Part shown: one piece after another, positions 7,634-14,470 of the stretch
Layout of the letters: each line of letters begins with the position of its first letter
Numbering within the stretch: the first letter of the stretch is position 1
Source: Candidatus Sysuimicrobiota bacterium CSP1-3
GTDB taxonomy: Bacteria; Sysuimicrobiota; Sysuimicrobiia; Sysuimicrobiales; Humicultoraceae
Length of the DNA stretch: 42,018 nt
Direction of reading: 5' to 3'
NCBI GenBank assembly: GCA_001443485.1
Contig: LDXQ01000014.1
Span: forward strand, 1-42,018
Program-made: the position numbers and the translations under genes
The notes under the pieces: model-generated
What the model was told of the DNA's origin: nothing
The model's database searches: none
The model's input: only the letters and a program-made list of their open reading frames with translations

Positions 7634-8311
7634 CTACCGGAAGAGCAGCCCAAGGACCGCGGAGAAGGTCAGGCCGGACACGGTCTCCACCCACCGCCGC
7701 GGCTGCCGGTGGTTGACGCCCAACTGCACGACCGAGGAGACCGCACCCAGCCACCACCACCAGGGGACCGCAAAGAGCACGACGGTCAGCGTGAGCATGC
7801 GCTCGGCCATACCGGCCACCCGCAGGCGGGTCAGCAGCAGTTCCGCCGGGTTGAGCCGGGTCTCAAAGGCCAGGGCGATCTGATAGAGGAGGATCGCCCC
7901 GGCAAACGCCACCGCGATGTAGGGCACAGCGTAACGGAGGATCGCCGTCAGCGTCACCGATCTGTAGAAGACTTCGCCGTCCAGCCGCAGTCCCGACAGC
8001 AGCACCGCCCCGGCCAGGATCGCCATGTGCACCGCCTGGTCGAAGAGGAAGGCGACGAGCGACCAGGGGCCGCGCTCCGGCCCGTGCCCTACTTTCATCG
8101 CGTCCACCCAGTAGTGGACCACGGTGACCACCGGGATGATCATCCACCAGCGCGGTAGAATCGCCGCGGCGAGCACGGCCGTCACCAGGGCGTGGATGCC
8201 CGCATGGATGGCCAGGCCGACGCGCCGGCGCTTCAACTGCACCAGTTCGTACGGCTGCAGGATGAAGTCCGCGATAAGGTGTGCCAGCAACAGGTAGAGC
8301 CAGGGAGACAG
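7634..8311 (-). CDS. DUF3307 family membrane protein
   Basis: This integral membrane protein of about 225 residues matches the DUF3307 pattern: an N-terminal LLLAHLIADFILQP segment, then several hydrophobic helices with spaced His residues (AIHAGIHALVT, VVHYWVDAMK). The ORF track begins at TTG 8290, which would cut the first helix and has no ribosome-binding site. A CTG at 8311 lies 5 nt after GGTGAGG and gives MSPWLYLLLAHL, so I use it, accepting a rare start codon. The stop abuts the longest cyclase frame with no gap, and the gene may be the first of the cyclase operon. Its function is unknown; a role in membrane localisation or sensing for the cyclase is speculation. Confidence 0.7.
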   Translation of the reverse strand: MSPWLYLLLAHLIADFILQPYELVQLKRRRVGLAIHAGIHALVTAVLAAAILPRWWMIIPVVTVVHYWVDAMKVGHGPERGPWSLVAFLFDQAVHMAILAGAVLLSGLRLDGEVFYRSVTLTAILRYAVPYIAVAFAGAILLYQIALAFETRLNPAELLLTRLRVAGMAERMLTLTVVLFAVPWWWWLGAVSSVVQLGVNHRQPRRWVETVSGLTFSAVLGLLFR

Positions 8312-8402
8312 TCTCGCCTCACCTCGATCTCAGGCCTTCCCATCTGCAACGCGCCTGGGTGGCAGGAAATTTCTCCCCGGAATGGGCGGTGCCTGCAGAC
8401 CG

Positions 8403-8759
8403 TCACCGCCGCAGGTAGGCGTCGGTCTTGTCGATCCAGTCCTGCCGGGGCGGGCTGAAGAAGTCCATCTCCACGGTGTCCTCGAGAAACTCTGCGCCGT
8501 GCGGCACGTTTCCGGGAATGAGTAGCACCTCGCCCGGCCGCAGCAGCAGTTCGCCGTCCGGCAGCGTGAAGCGCATCAGCCCGGAGATGCAGTGGGTCAG
8601 TTGCTCGTGCTCGTGCTGGTGGACGGGGACCACGGCCCCCCGTTTGAACTCCAGGTAGGCGGCCATGAGGCGCTGCCCCCACAGCAGGCGCCGGGTGATC
8701 TGCGGGGTCACCTGCTCAGACTCAAGGTCGAGCAGACGTCGGTGAACGACGGATCCCAT
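8403..8759 (-). CDS. cupin domain protein
   Basis: This is a 118-residue single-domain cupin. Motif 1 reads VPVHQHEHEQLTHCISG, with the metal-ligand His/His/Glu pattern, and motif 2 reads PGNVPHGAEF with its His. I start at ATG 8759, which has a perfect ribosome-binding site (AGGAGGT) 5 nt upstream. The ORF-track start at 8945 overlaps the divergent AmrS gene and adds low-complexity sequence. Small cupins of this kind are isomerases, dioxygenases or sugar-binding sensors, and nothing here decides between them. It is divergent from amrS across about 127 bp. Confidence 0.85.
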   Translation of the reverse strand: MGSVVHRRLLDLESEQVTPQITRRLLWGQRLMAAYLEFKRGAVVPVHQHEHEQLTHCISGLMRFTLPDGELLLRPGEVLLIPGNVPHGAEFLEDTVEMDFFSPPRQDWIDKTDAYLRR

Positions 8760-8886
8760 GCCTGACCTCCTTGGCGATCTGGTTCTGGGAAGTCCCCGCT
8801 CAATTTCGCGCCCGCCGGGTCCGGCCCTGCCGTCGCCGCTACCACTTCCGGCCGGACTGGACCGATAATCTTCTCGGGAGATCCAG

Positions 8887-9960
8887 ATGCGCAGAGTGGA
8901 ACCGCGCCCCGCACCGTCGCTGGCCAACATCATCGACCGGCTCACCGTCCCCGGCGAGCTCTACCGTCCGCTGCGGGACGGCAAGCTGGAGTGCTACGCC
9001 TGCGGCCACAGGTGCGTGATCTTCCCGGAGAAGCGGGGGATCTGCAAGGTCCGCGTCAATGAGCGGGGCGCGCTGCGCGTGCCCTGGGGGTACGTGGCCG
9101 CGCTACAGTGCGACCCCACAGAGAAGAAGCCATTCACCCACGTGCTCCCGGGCTCGCACACGCTGACGTTCGGCATGCTCGGATGCGACTATGCCTGTGT
9201 TTTTTGCCACAATTGGCTGACCTCGCAGGCCCTGCGTGACCCGGCCGCGGGCGTTCAACCCACCGAGGTCACACCGCGAACGCTCATCGACCTGGCTCGA
9301 CGCCACGGCGCGGCGCTGGTCGGCTCTTCCTACAATGAGCCCCTCATCACCAGCGAGTGGGCCGTCGCGGTCTTCCAAGAGGCGAAGGCCGCGGGTCTGC
9401 GCACCTGCTATGTGAGCAACGGCAACGCTACTCCCGAAGTCCTGGATTATCTGCGGCCGTGGACGGACTGCTACAAAGTCGATTTGAAGGCGATGACCCA
9501 GAGGAACTACCGCGCGCTCGGCGGGGTCCTGCAGCAGGTGCTCGAGACGATCCGCATGGTGTACAAGCGCGGCTTCTGGCTGGAGGTGGTCACCCTCGTC
9601 ATCCCCGGCTGGAACGACTCCGCCGACGAACTGCGGGCCGCGGCCGAGTTCATCGCCTCGGTCTCACCCTTCATCCCCTGGCACGTGTCCGCGTTCCACA
9701 AGGACTACCACATGACCGATCCGGACGACACGGGGCCGGAGACATTGCGGCGCGCGGCCCGCATCGGCGAGGCCGCGGGGCTCAAGTACGTCTACGCGGG
9801 GAACCTGCCCGGACGCGTGGGGCGGTACGAGCACACCTGGTGCCACCACTGTGGGGCCCTGCTGGTCGAACGGTCCGGCTACTTCATCCTGCAGAACCGC
9901 CTCGCGCCGGGCGGCCGCTGCCCCGAGTGCGGCACGGCGATCCCGGGGATCTGGCAGTGA
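8887..9960 (+). CDS. amrS: AmmeMemoRadiSam-type radical SAM enzyme
   Basis: This 357-residue radical SAM protein belongs to the AmrS (formerly PflA-like, COG1180) family. The [4Fe-4S] cluster motif is CX3CX2C: C100, C104 and C107 in GCDYACVFCHNW. The family's extra cysteines are present at the N terminus (CYACGHRC, C36/C39/C43, then C53) and at the C terminus (WCHHCG and CPECG), suggesting a second metal site. The start ATG follows a CGGGAG ribosome-binding site. In many genomes this enzyme sits with AMMECR1 (AmrA) and MEMO (AmrB) partners. Neither is adjacent here, and the substrate of the system is unknown. The gene converges on chrA with only 1 nt between the stops. Confidence 0.9.
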   Translation: MRRVEPRPAPSLANIIDRLTVPGELYRPLRDGKLECYACGHRCVIFPEKRGICKVRVNERGALRVPWGYVAALQCDPTEKKPFTHVLPGSHTLTFGMLGCDYACVFCHNWLTSQALRDPAAGVQPTEVTPRTLIDLARRHGAALVGSSYNEPLITSEWAVAVFQEAKAAGLRTCYVSNGNATPEVLDYLRPWTDCYKVDLKAMTQRNYRALGGVLQQVLETIRMVYKRGFWLEVVTLVIPGWNDSADELRAAAEFIASVSPFIPWHVSAFHKDYHMTDPDDTGPETLRRAARIGEAAGLKYVYAGNLPGRVGRYEHTWCHHCGALLVERSGYFILQNRLAPGGRCPECGTAIPGIWQ

Positions 9961-9961
9961 G

Positions 9962-11311
9962 CTAGAGCCCGGCGAAACGCCGCAGGAGCCCCCCGACCGC
10001 GCTCCCCAGCACGACGGGGACAATCCCCAGACGGAATCTCCACAGCGCCACGAACGCGGCAACGGCCAGCGCGAGGGCGGGGAGATCAAGTGTGGCGAGG
10101 CGCGGCACGGGCACGGTCATCGCCAGCACGCTCGTCTCCGTGACGGTGCGGAACAGCGTGTGCAGTCCAAACCACACCGCCAGATTGAGGATGACGCCGA
10201 CCACGGCTGCGGTGATCGCCGCGAGCGCGACGGTGAGCACGACGTGGCCGCGCACGTGCTCGATGTAGGGAGCGCCCAGGAAGATAAAGAGGAAGGACGG
10301 CGCAAACGTGGCCCACACCGTGACCAGCGCGCCCAGCGTCCCGGCCGCGACGGGATCCAGACCGCCGGGGTGGCGAAACGCTCCCAAGAAGCCGACGAAC
10401 TGAGTCACCATAATCAGCGGCCCCGGCGTCGTCTCCGCAAGGCCGAGGCCGTCGAGCATCTCCCCCGGGGCGAGCCACCCATACTGCTGCACCGCCGCCT
10501 GGGCGATGTAGACGAGCACCGCGTACGCGCCACCGAACGTGACCAGGGCCGCCTTGCTGAAGAAGATGGCCTCCCGCGTTAAGACGTCGGTTGTGCCCCG
10601 CCATGCGGCCACCACGGCCAGCGGTCCCCACCACGCGGCCAGGCCCACGACCAGGGCCAGCAGCGCCCGGCGGAGCGTAGGGCGGGTGTGCTCCGGGGCC
10701 GGCAGATCATCCCGGATCACCGGAGTGTCCCTCACGGAGAACACGGCTTCCAGCGGCGCCGGGGCGAACAGCGTCGGCGCCCAGCGCGCGCCGACCAGAC
10801 CTGTCAGTCCCGCGCCGATCACGATCGCGGGGAAGGGGACCTTGAAGGCAAAGAGGGCCCCGAAGGCCGCGGCGGCAATCGCGACCATCGCCGGCGTGCG
10901 CAGTGCCCGCACGCCGATGCGGATGACCGCGGCGGCGACGATGGCGATGACGCCCGCGCGCAGCCCGGAGAAGATCGCGGCCACCCAGAAGAGCTTCCCG
11001 TGCACGGCGTAGAGCCACGACAGTCCCAGCATGAAGAAGAAGGCCGGCAGGACGAACAGCACGCCCGCGGCCAGCCCGCCCGCCGTGCGGTGCAGCAGCC
11101 AGCCGATGTACGTGGCGAGTTGCGTCGCCTCGGGCCCGGGGAGGAGCATACAGTAGCTCAGCGCGTGGAGGAAGCGCTCGTTGCTGATCCAGCGGCGCCG
11201 CTCCACCAGCTCGTGGTGCATGATGGCGATCTGTCCGGTGGGCCCGCCGAAATTGATGAAGCCGAGCCGCAGCCAGAAGCGAAAGGCCTCCCAGAATCCC
11301 ACCGGCGGCAT
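9962..11311 (-). CDS. chrA: ChrA-type chromate transporter
   Basis: This 449-residue two-domain CHR transporter has the N-terminal half starting FWLRLGFINFGGPTGQIA and the C-terminal half starting FSKAALVTFGGAYAVLVYIA. These are the duplicated chromate-transport domains of the long-chain family, and each half has about five to six membrane segments. Family members export chromate driven by the membrane potential. I use ATG 11311. The ORF-track start at 11413 adds 34 basic residues and would bury a 13-nt palindromic operator-like site inside the coding region. The gene is divergent from the DUF4383 gene. No chrB regulator is seen nearby. Confidence 0.88.
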   Translation of the reverse strand: MPPVGFWEAFRFWLRLGFINFGGPTGQIAIMHHELVERRRWISNERFLHALSYCMLLPGPEATQLATYIGWLLHRTAGGLAAGVLFVLPAFFFMLGLSWLYAVHGKLFWVAAIFSGLRAGVIAIVAAAVIRIGVRALRTPAMVAIAAAAFGALFAFKVPFPAIVIGAGLTGLVGARWAPTLFAPAPLEAVFSVRDTPVIRDDLPAPEHTRPTLRRALLALVVGLAAWWGPLAVVAAWRGTTDVLTREAIFFSKAALVTFGGAYAVLVYIAQAAVQQYGWLAPGEMLDGLGLAETTPGPLIMVTQFVGFLGAFRHPGGLDPVAAGTLGALVTVWATFAPSFLFIFLGAPYIEHVRGHVVLTVALAAITAAVVGVILNLAVWFGLHTLFRTVTETSVLAMTVPVPRLATLDLPALALAVAAFVALWRFRLGIVPVVLGSAVGGLLRRFAGL

Positions 11312-11388
11312 GGGGTGGATAGTTCTCCCCGGCAGGCGTGCAGCCCCCCGTACGGCGGCCCGCGGAGGATATCGCCGTGCAAGCGCGA

Positions 11389-11401
11389 ACTTATGATAAG
11401 T
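11389..11401. promoter_or_regulatory. perfect palindrome ACTTATGATAAGT with -10-like core
   Basis: ACTTAT-G-ATAAGT is a perfect inverted repeat with 6-nt arms, and an AT-rich island in very GC-rich DNA. It lies between divergent chrA (start 11311) and the DUF4383 gene (start 11436). On the plus strand it contains TATGAT at 11392-11397, a good -10 element, giving a leader of about 30 nt to the DUF4383 gene. No good -35 box is seen. A repressor binding here would block the plus promoter and might also affect chrA. The regulator is unknown. Confidence 0.45.
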
Positions 11402-11435
11402 AACGCACCGCATCCTAGAAGGGGGATGATCGCAG

Positions 11436-11795
11436 ATGTCAGCTAAGACCTATGCGATGTGGGGCGGCATCATCCTTCTCGTCCTGGGGGTGCTCGGCCT
11501 GTTCGTCCAGGGCGACAAGTTCGTCGGCCTCAACTCGGACCCCGTTGAGGACATCATCCACGTCGTGGCCGGCCTCATCCTGGTCTACTTCGGCTTCCGC
11601 GGCACGGACGCGCAGGCTGCCACGTGGGCGATGGTCTTCGGCGTCGTCTTCCTCGTCGTCGGCGTCGTCGGGTTCTTCATTCCGAAGCTCTTCGGCTTGC
11701 TGCCGACGGGGTTGGGCGCCATCGACAACATCGTCCACCTGATCTACGGGGCGGTCGGCCTCTGGGCCGGGCGGGCGTACAAACCCGCAATGTAA
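11436..11795 (+). CDS. DUF4383-like four-helix membrane protein
   Basis: This 119-residue protein has four hydrophobic segments (IILLVLGVLGLFV, IIHVVAGLILVYFGF, WAMVFGVVFLVVGVVGFF, IDNIVHLIYGAVGLWAG). The repeated pattern of a His-bearing helix followed by an aromatic/Gly helix (EDIIHVVAGL, DNIVHLIYGA) suggests an internal duplication and fits the DUF4383 family. A GGGGG ribosome-binding site lies about 10 nt before the ATG. It is a monocistronic plus-strand gene closed by an intrinsic terminator. The function is unknown; family members are often seen in stress-related contexts. Confidence 0.8.
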   Translation: MSAKTYAMWGGIILLVLGVLGLFVQGDKFVGLNSDPVEDIIHVVAGLILVYFGFRGTDAQAATWAMVFGVVFLVVGVVGFFIPKLFGLLPTGLGAIDNIVHLIYGAVGLWAGRAYKPAM

Positions 11796-11837
11796 GAGCA
11801 GGCGGTTCGCCGGCTCCCCAATCGGCTGAATCGGTAG

Positions 11838-11875
11838 GAAGCCCTCGGGGCCCACGCTCCGGGGGCTTTCGCTTT
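11838..11875 (+). terminator. intrinsic terminator after the DUF4383 gene
   Basis: AGCCCTCGG (11840-11848) pairs with CCGGGGGCT (11859-11867), with one G-T wobble and a 10-nt loop. It extends by an A-T pair and is followed by TTCGCTTT. The hairpin sits about 45 nt after the stop codon, the normal place for a rho-independent terminator on the plus strand. Confidence 0.7.
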
Positions 11876-11892
11876 GCCACGCACCCCGCATG

Positions 11893-11928
11893 AAGGAAGA
11901 AGGGACACGGCACGACCACCGTGTCCCT
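11893..11928 (-). terminator. intrinsic terminator of tRNA-Thr
   Basis: On the minus strand AGGGACACGG (11928-11919) pairs perfectly with CCGTGTCCCT (11910-11901), a 10-bp stem with an 8-nt loop, followed by TCTTCCTT. It lies 15 nt downstream of the tRNA-Thr CCA end and so should end that transcript. Confidence 0.75.
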
Positions 11929-11942
11929 CAACGTGTCTGTCC

Positions 11943-12017
11943 TGGAGCCGGCGCGGGGATTCGAACCCCGGACCTGCGCATTACGAGTGCGCTGCTCTAC
12001 CACTGAGCTACGCCGGC
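11943..12017 (-). tRNA. tRNA-Thr (anticodon CGU)
   Basis: The minus strand folds as a standard cloverleaf. The acceptor GCCGGCG pairs with CGCCGGC, the D arm is GCTC..GAGC, the anticodon stem GCGCA/TGCGC holds loop CTCGTAA (anticodon CGT), and the T arm is CGGGG-TTCGAAT-CCCCG. The 3' CCA is encoded. It reads ACG threonine codons. A strong terminator follows. Confidence 0.97.
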
Positions 12018-12178
12018 CCGCGAGCGGCGACGTCGCACCACCCGCACATTCGCATTCTAGCAAAGCCCGGGGGGAAGAGGAATCTTGGCTGGGTGCGCGA
12101 ACATGCGCTCAGGACATGACGTGGACCGACGGGACCTCGCGACGTCCGTAGCCGCGGGCGGGGGATCGGAGGGAGCGC

Positions 12179-12451
12179 ATGAACGAACGGCTCTGGGAGA
12201 TCTACGAGCAGATCTGCCTGGTGGAGATGCGCGGCCTCGACGAATTCCTCCGCCGGGTGAAGGGCGGCGAGTTCGGAGATTTCTCGCGAGACGATGTCAT
12301 CGCCTTCCTCCGAGAGATCGAAGCCAACATGCTCGACAACATCCAGACGAAGGCGATGGAGCACCACGTCTACGCGGAGATGGCCGAAGAGGTCTCCGAG
12401 CAGACGCAGCGGATGTTTGACGAGCTAATTGAGGAGTTCGAGCGGGCTTAG
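12179..12451 (+). CDS. hypothetical 90-aa acidic helical protein
   Basis: This 90-residue protein is predicted to be nearly all alpha-helical and strongly acidic (DELIEEFERA at the end, MAEEVSEQTQRMFDEL before it). A good ribosome-binding site (GGAGGGAG) stands just upstream of the ATG. It has no membrane segment, no Cys and no recognisable motif. It sits between tRNA-Thr and the low-GC adenosine deaminase gene but has the GC-rich codon use of the host. A hairpin (GGTTACC-GCA-GGTAATC) follows the stop without a T-run. The remaining 205 bp before the deaminase hold no gene I can support. I do not recognise the family. Confidence 0.7.
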   Translation: MNERLWEIYEQICLVEMRGLDEFLRRVKGGEFGDFSRDDVIAFLREIEANMLDNIQTKAMEHHVYAEMAEEVSEQTQRMFDELIEEFERA

Positions 12452-12656
12452 TCGGGTTACCGCAGGTAATCGGGTCGCGAACGCGGCCGAACTCCTCCGG
12501 TTGCGTGCCCTCAAAGGCAGCAGCCCCCCAGCGGTAGAATCGAAAAGATCAGACGGGCCGACGGTGTGGGGGGGCGCAGCCCTTAATCCTGCGACCCAAA
12601 GCAGTTGCACTCAATCGGAGTTCGCGGATCTCGTACAGGTGACAAGGCGGTCTAGC

Positions 12657-13655
12657 GTGCAGACGAGCGACTTCATTCAAGCGCTACCTAAAGCCGAGAT
12701 GCATCTGCACATAGAGGGGGCCGTGCCGTGGGATATGGTTCAAGCCCAGGCTAGGTTGTTGCCATCCCCACCGCCCTGGTGGGCCACCGATTACCGGTTC
12801 GACAGTTTCAGGCATTTTGCCGACACCATTCGCCAATGCTACGAAAGTACCTTAACCAGCATAGACAGCTACTATTCGGCAGCACGGGGTGTCTTCAAGA
12901 GCTTGGCGGATCAAAACGTTCGCTACGTCGAACTCTCCTTCAGCCTTGGCCACGCTCTGTCCAGGAACCTTCCGTTGACTGAGATTGTCGACGCAATTAG
13001 ACAAGCAGCGCCCGCTGATTTGACCGCGCGAGTCTTCTGCGGGGTCTCCCGCAGCCGACCGCACGTGCTGCGGAACAAGGTGATTGAAGCTATCCTCAAC
13101 CCGCCGGAGTTAGATGGTGTGGATTTGCACGGTGATGAGAATTCACAGGGACCTGCTCCGTTCGTCGATCTTTTTGCTCAAGCCAGGCAGCGCGGATTGG
13201 CGACAAAGGCCCACGCGGGAGAACTGGCTGGTCCCCAATCAATGCAAGACACCATCGACATCCTTCAATTGACTCGCGTCGAACACGGCGTAAGGGCGAT
13301 TGAGGACGAAGGGTTGATGTCGCGATTGATCACTCAAGCCATCACACTGGACATGTGTCCCACTTCGAATATCAAGTTGCGGGTGGTGGAAAACATTGCG
13401 GCTCACCCGATCCGTCAATTCCACCAGCGAGGGGTTCGCATCACGGTCAGTACGGACAATCCGACGATCCTAGGGTGCAGTCTAACCGATGAACTCCACT
13501 TGTTGGTTGAGCGGTTTGGCTTTTCCCTGCGTGATCTCGCTCAGTTGCAGAGCAACGCCTTTCGCGTGGCGCTGATGCCCGCGGCAAAGCGCGCCGGGAT
13601 TTTGGCTGAACTTGATGGTGTCCTCGCTCGTCCTGTTGACTTGTGGAGAAACTAG
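12657..13655 (+). CDS. add: adenosine deaminase family protein
   Basis: This 332-residue TIM-barrel deaminase keeps the zinc ligands and catalytic residues of the adenosine/adenine deaminase family: MHLHIEGAV near the start, HAGE in the middle (KAHAGELAG), the RVEHG motif and TVSTDNP. The usual TDD is TDN here, a change seen in some bacterial members. I start at GTG 12657, which precedes TSDFIQALPKAEMHLH at the usual distance; the ORF-track start at 12429 overlaps the previous gene. Two 60-base lines I counted have 53% G+C, against 78% in one line of the next gene. The stop lies 1 nt from the CCA end of tRNA-Val. Recent acquisition is likely. Adenosine versus adenine specificity is undecided. 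Confidence 0.88.
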   Translation: MQTSDFIQALPKAEMHLHIEGAVPWDMVQAQARLLPSPPPWWATDYRFDSFRHFADTIRQCYESTLTSIDSYYSAARGVFKSLADQNVRYVELSFSLGHALSRNLPLTEIVDAIRQAAPADLTARVFCGVSRSRPHVLRNKVIEAILNPPELDGVDLHGDENSQGPAPFVDLFAQARQRGLATKAHAGELAGPQSMQDTIDILQLTRVEHGVRAIEDEGLMSRLITQAITLDMCPTSNIKLRVVENIAAHPIRQFHQRGVRITVSTDNPTILGCSLTDELHLLVERFGFSLRDLAQLQSNAFRVALMPAAKRAGILAELDGVLARPVDLWRN

Positions 13656-13656
13656 A

Positions 13657-13731
13657 TGGTGGGCGGTGCAGGGCTCGAACCTGCGACCTCATGCGTGTGA
13701 AGCATGCGCTCTTCCACTGAGCTAACCGCCC
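13657..13731 (-). tRNA. tRNA-Val (anticodon CAC)
   Basis: On the minus strand the acceptor GGGCGGT pairs with ACCGCCC, the D arm is GCTC..GAGC, the anticodon stem CATGC/GCATG holds loop TTCACAC (anticodon CAC), and the T arm is GCAGG-TTCGAGC-CCTGC. The 3' CCA is encoded. Its 3' end lies one base from the stop codon of the convergent deaminase gene, and no terminator hairpin is visible beyond it. Confidence 0.97.
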
Positions 13732-13745
13732 GGCAGGCAAAGAGT

Positions 13746-13775
13746 AGTATACGGTGACCCCGCAAAGAGCGTCAA
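13746..13775 (-). promoter_or_regulatory. sigma-70 promoter of tRNA-Val
   Basis: On the minus strand TTGACG (13775-13770) and TATACT (13751-13746) are separated by 18 nt. The expected start point is about 8 nt before the mature tRNA. The promoter overlaps the first codons of the divergent uracil-DNA glycosylase gene (GTG 13754), so the two genes may interfere. Confidence 0.75.
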
Positions 13776-14470
13776 CGGAGAGCCTGCGCGCCCTCGCCCG
13801 CACCGTCGTGGCCTGCCGGCGGTGCCCCCGGTTGATCGCGCACTGCCGCAGCGTGGCGCGCGTGAAGCGGCGCGCCTACCGGGAGTGGACCTACTGGGGC
13901 CGTCCCGTCCCCGGCTTCGGCGATCCCCGGGCGCGCGTGCTGGTCGTCGGCCTGGCGCCCGGCGCGCACGGCGCCAACCGCACCGGCCGCATGTTCACGG
14001 GGGACGGCGCCGGGGCGACGCTCGTGGCCGCGCTCCACCGCGCCGGATTCGCCTCGCAGCCGACCTCGACCTCGCGGGACGACGGCCTGAGCCTCCGCGA
14101 CCTCTACCTCACGGCGGCGGTCCGCTGCGCCCCGCCGCACAACAAACCGATGCCGCACGAGATTGCTAACTGCCGCTCGTATCTCGTGGCGGAACTGCGG
14201 CTGCTGCGGCGCGTGCGGGTGGTCGTGGCGCTGGGGCGCCTGGCCCATGCGGCCTTCCTGCGGGCGGCGGAGGAAGCCGGTATGCGCCTGCCTCGGCCTC
14301 AGCCGCGGTTCGCCCACGGCGCGGAGACGCGGCTGACCTGGGGGCGCCGTGCCATCGTCCTCCTGGACACCTATCATCCCAGCCGCCAGAACACGCAGAC
14401 CGGGCGCCTGACCCCGGCGATGCTGGACGCGATCTTCCGCCGGGCGCGGGCGATCGCCGACGCGCGATGA
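13754..14470 (+). CDS. type-5 uracil-DNA glycosylase (UDGb)
   Basis: This 238-residue protein belongs to the family-5 uracil-DNA glycosylases, best known from thermophiles and actinobacteria. The family signature [19 protein letters not shown] forms the uracil pocket, and a late YHPS motif ([12 protein letters not shown]) carries the catalytic-site His. N-terminal Cys residues (CRRCPRL, then C28-type spacing) and C136-region Cys ([14 protein letters not shown]) match the 4Fe-4S cluster of the superfamily. It excises uracil, and in UDGb also other deaminated bases such as hypoxanthine, from DNA. Translation from GTG 13754 is assumed. The last codons overlap the glycosyltransferase start (ATGA). 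Confidence 0.9.
   Translation: MTPQRASTESLRALARTVVACRRCPRLIAHCRSVARVKRRAYREWTYWGRPVPGFGDPRARVLVVGLAPGAHGANRTGRMFTGDGAGATLVAALHRAGFASQPTSTSRDDGLSLRDLYLTAAVRCAPPHNKPMPHEIANCRSYLVAELRLLRRVRVVVALGRLAHAAFLRAAEEAGMRLPRPQPRFAHGAETRLTWGRRAIVLLDTYHPSRQNTQTGRLTPAMLDAIFRRARAIADAR

Noticed and set aside
6644-8158. 504-aa plus-strand ORF antisense to the cyclase and DUF3307 genes
   Set aside because: Its composition (His, Arg, Gln, Pro) is typical of antisense frames, and both minus-strand genes have recognisable families.
8357-8370. AT-rich GAAATTTC palindrome between DUF3307 and cupin genes
   Set aside because: It is only 8 nt long and no promoter spacing supports a regulatory role.
12452-12656. Possible tRNA remnant or attachment site upstream of the deaminase
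   Set aside because: I compared it with the 3' halves of tRNA-Thr and tRNA-Val and saw no matching stretch; only a TAGAAT and a small hairpin stand out.
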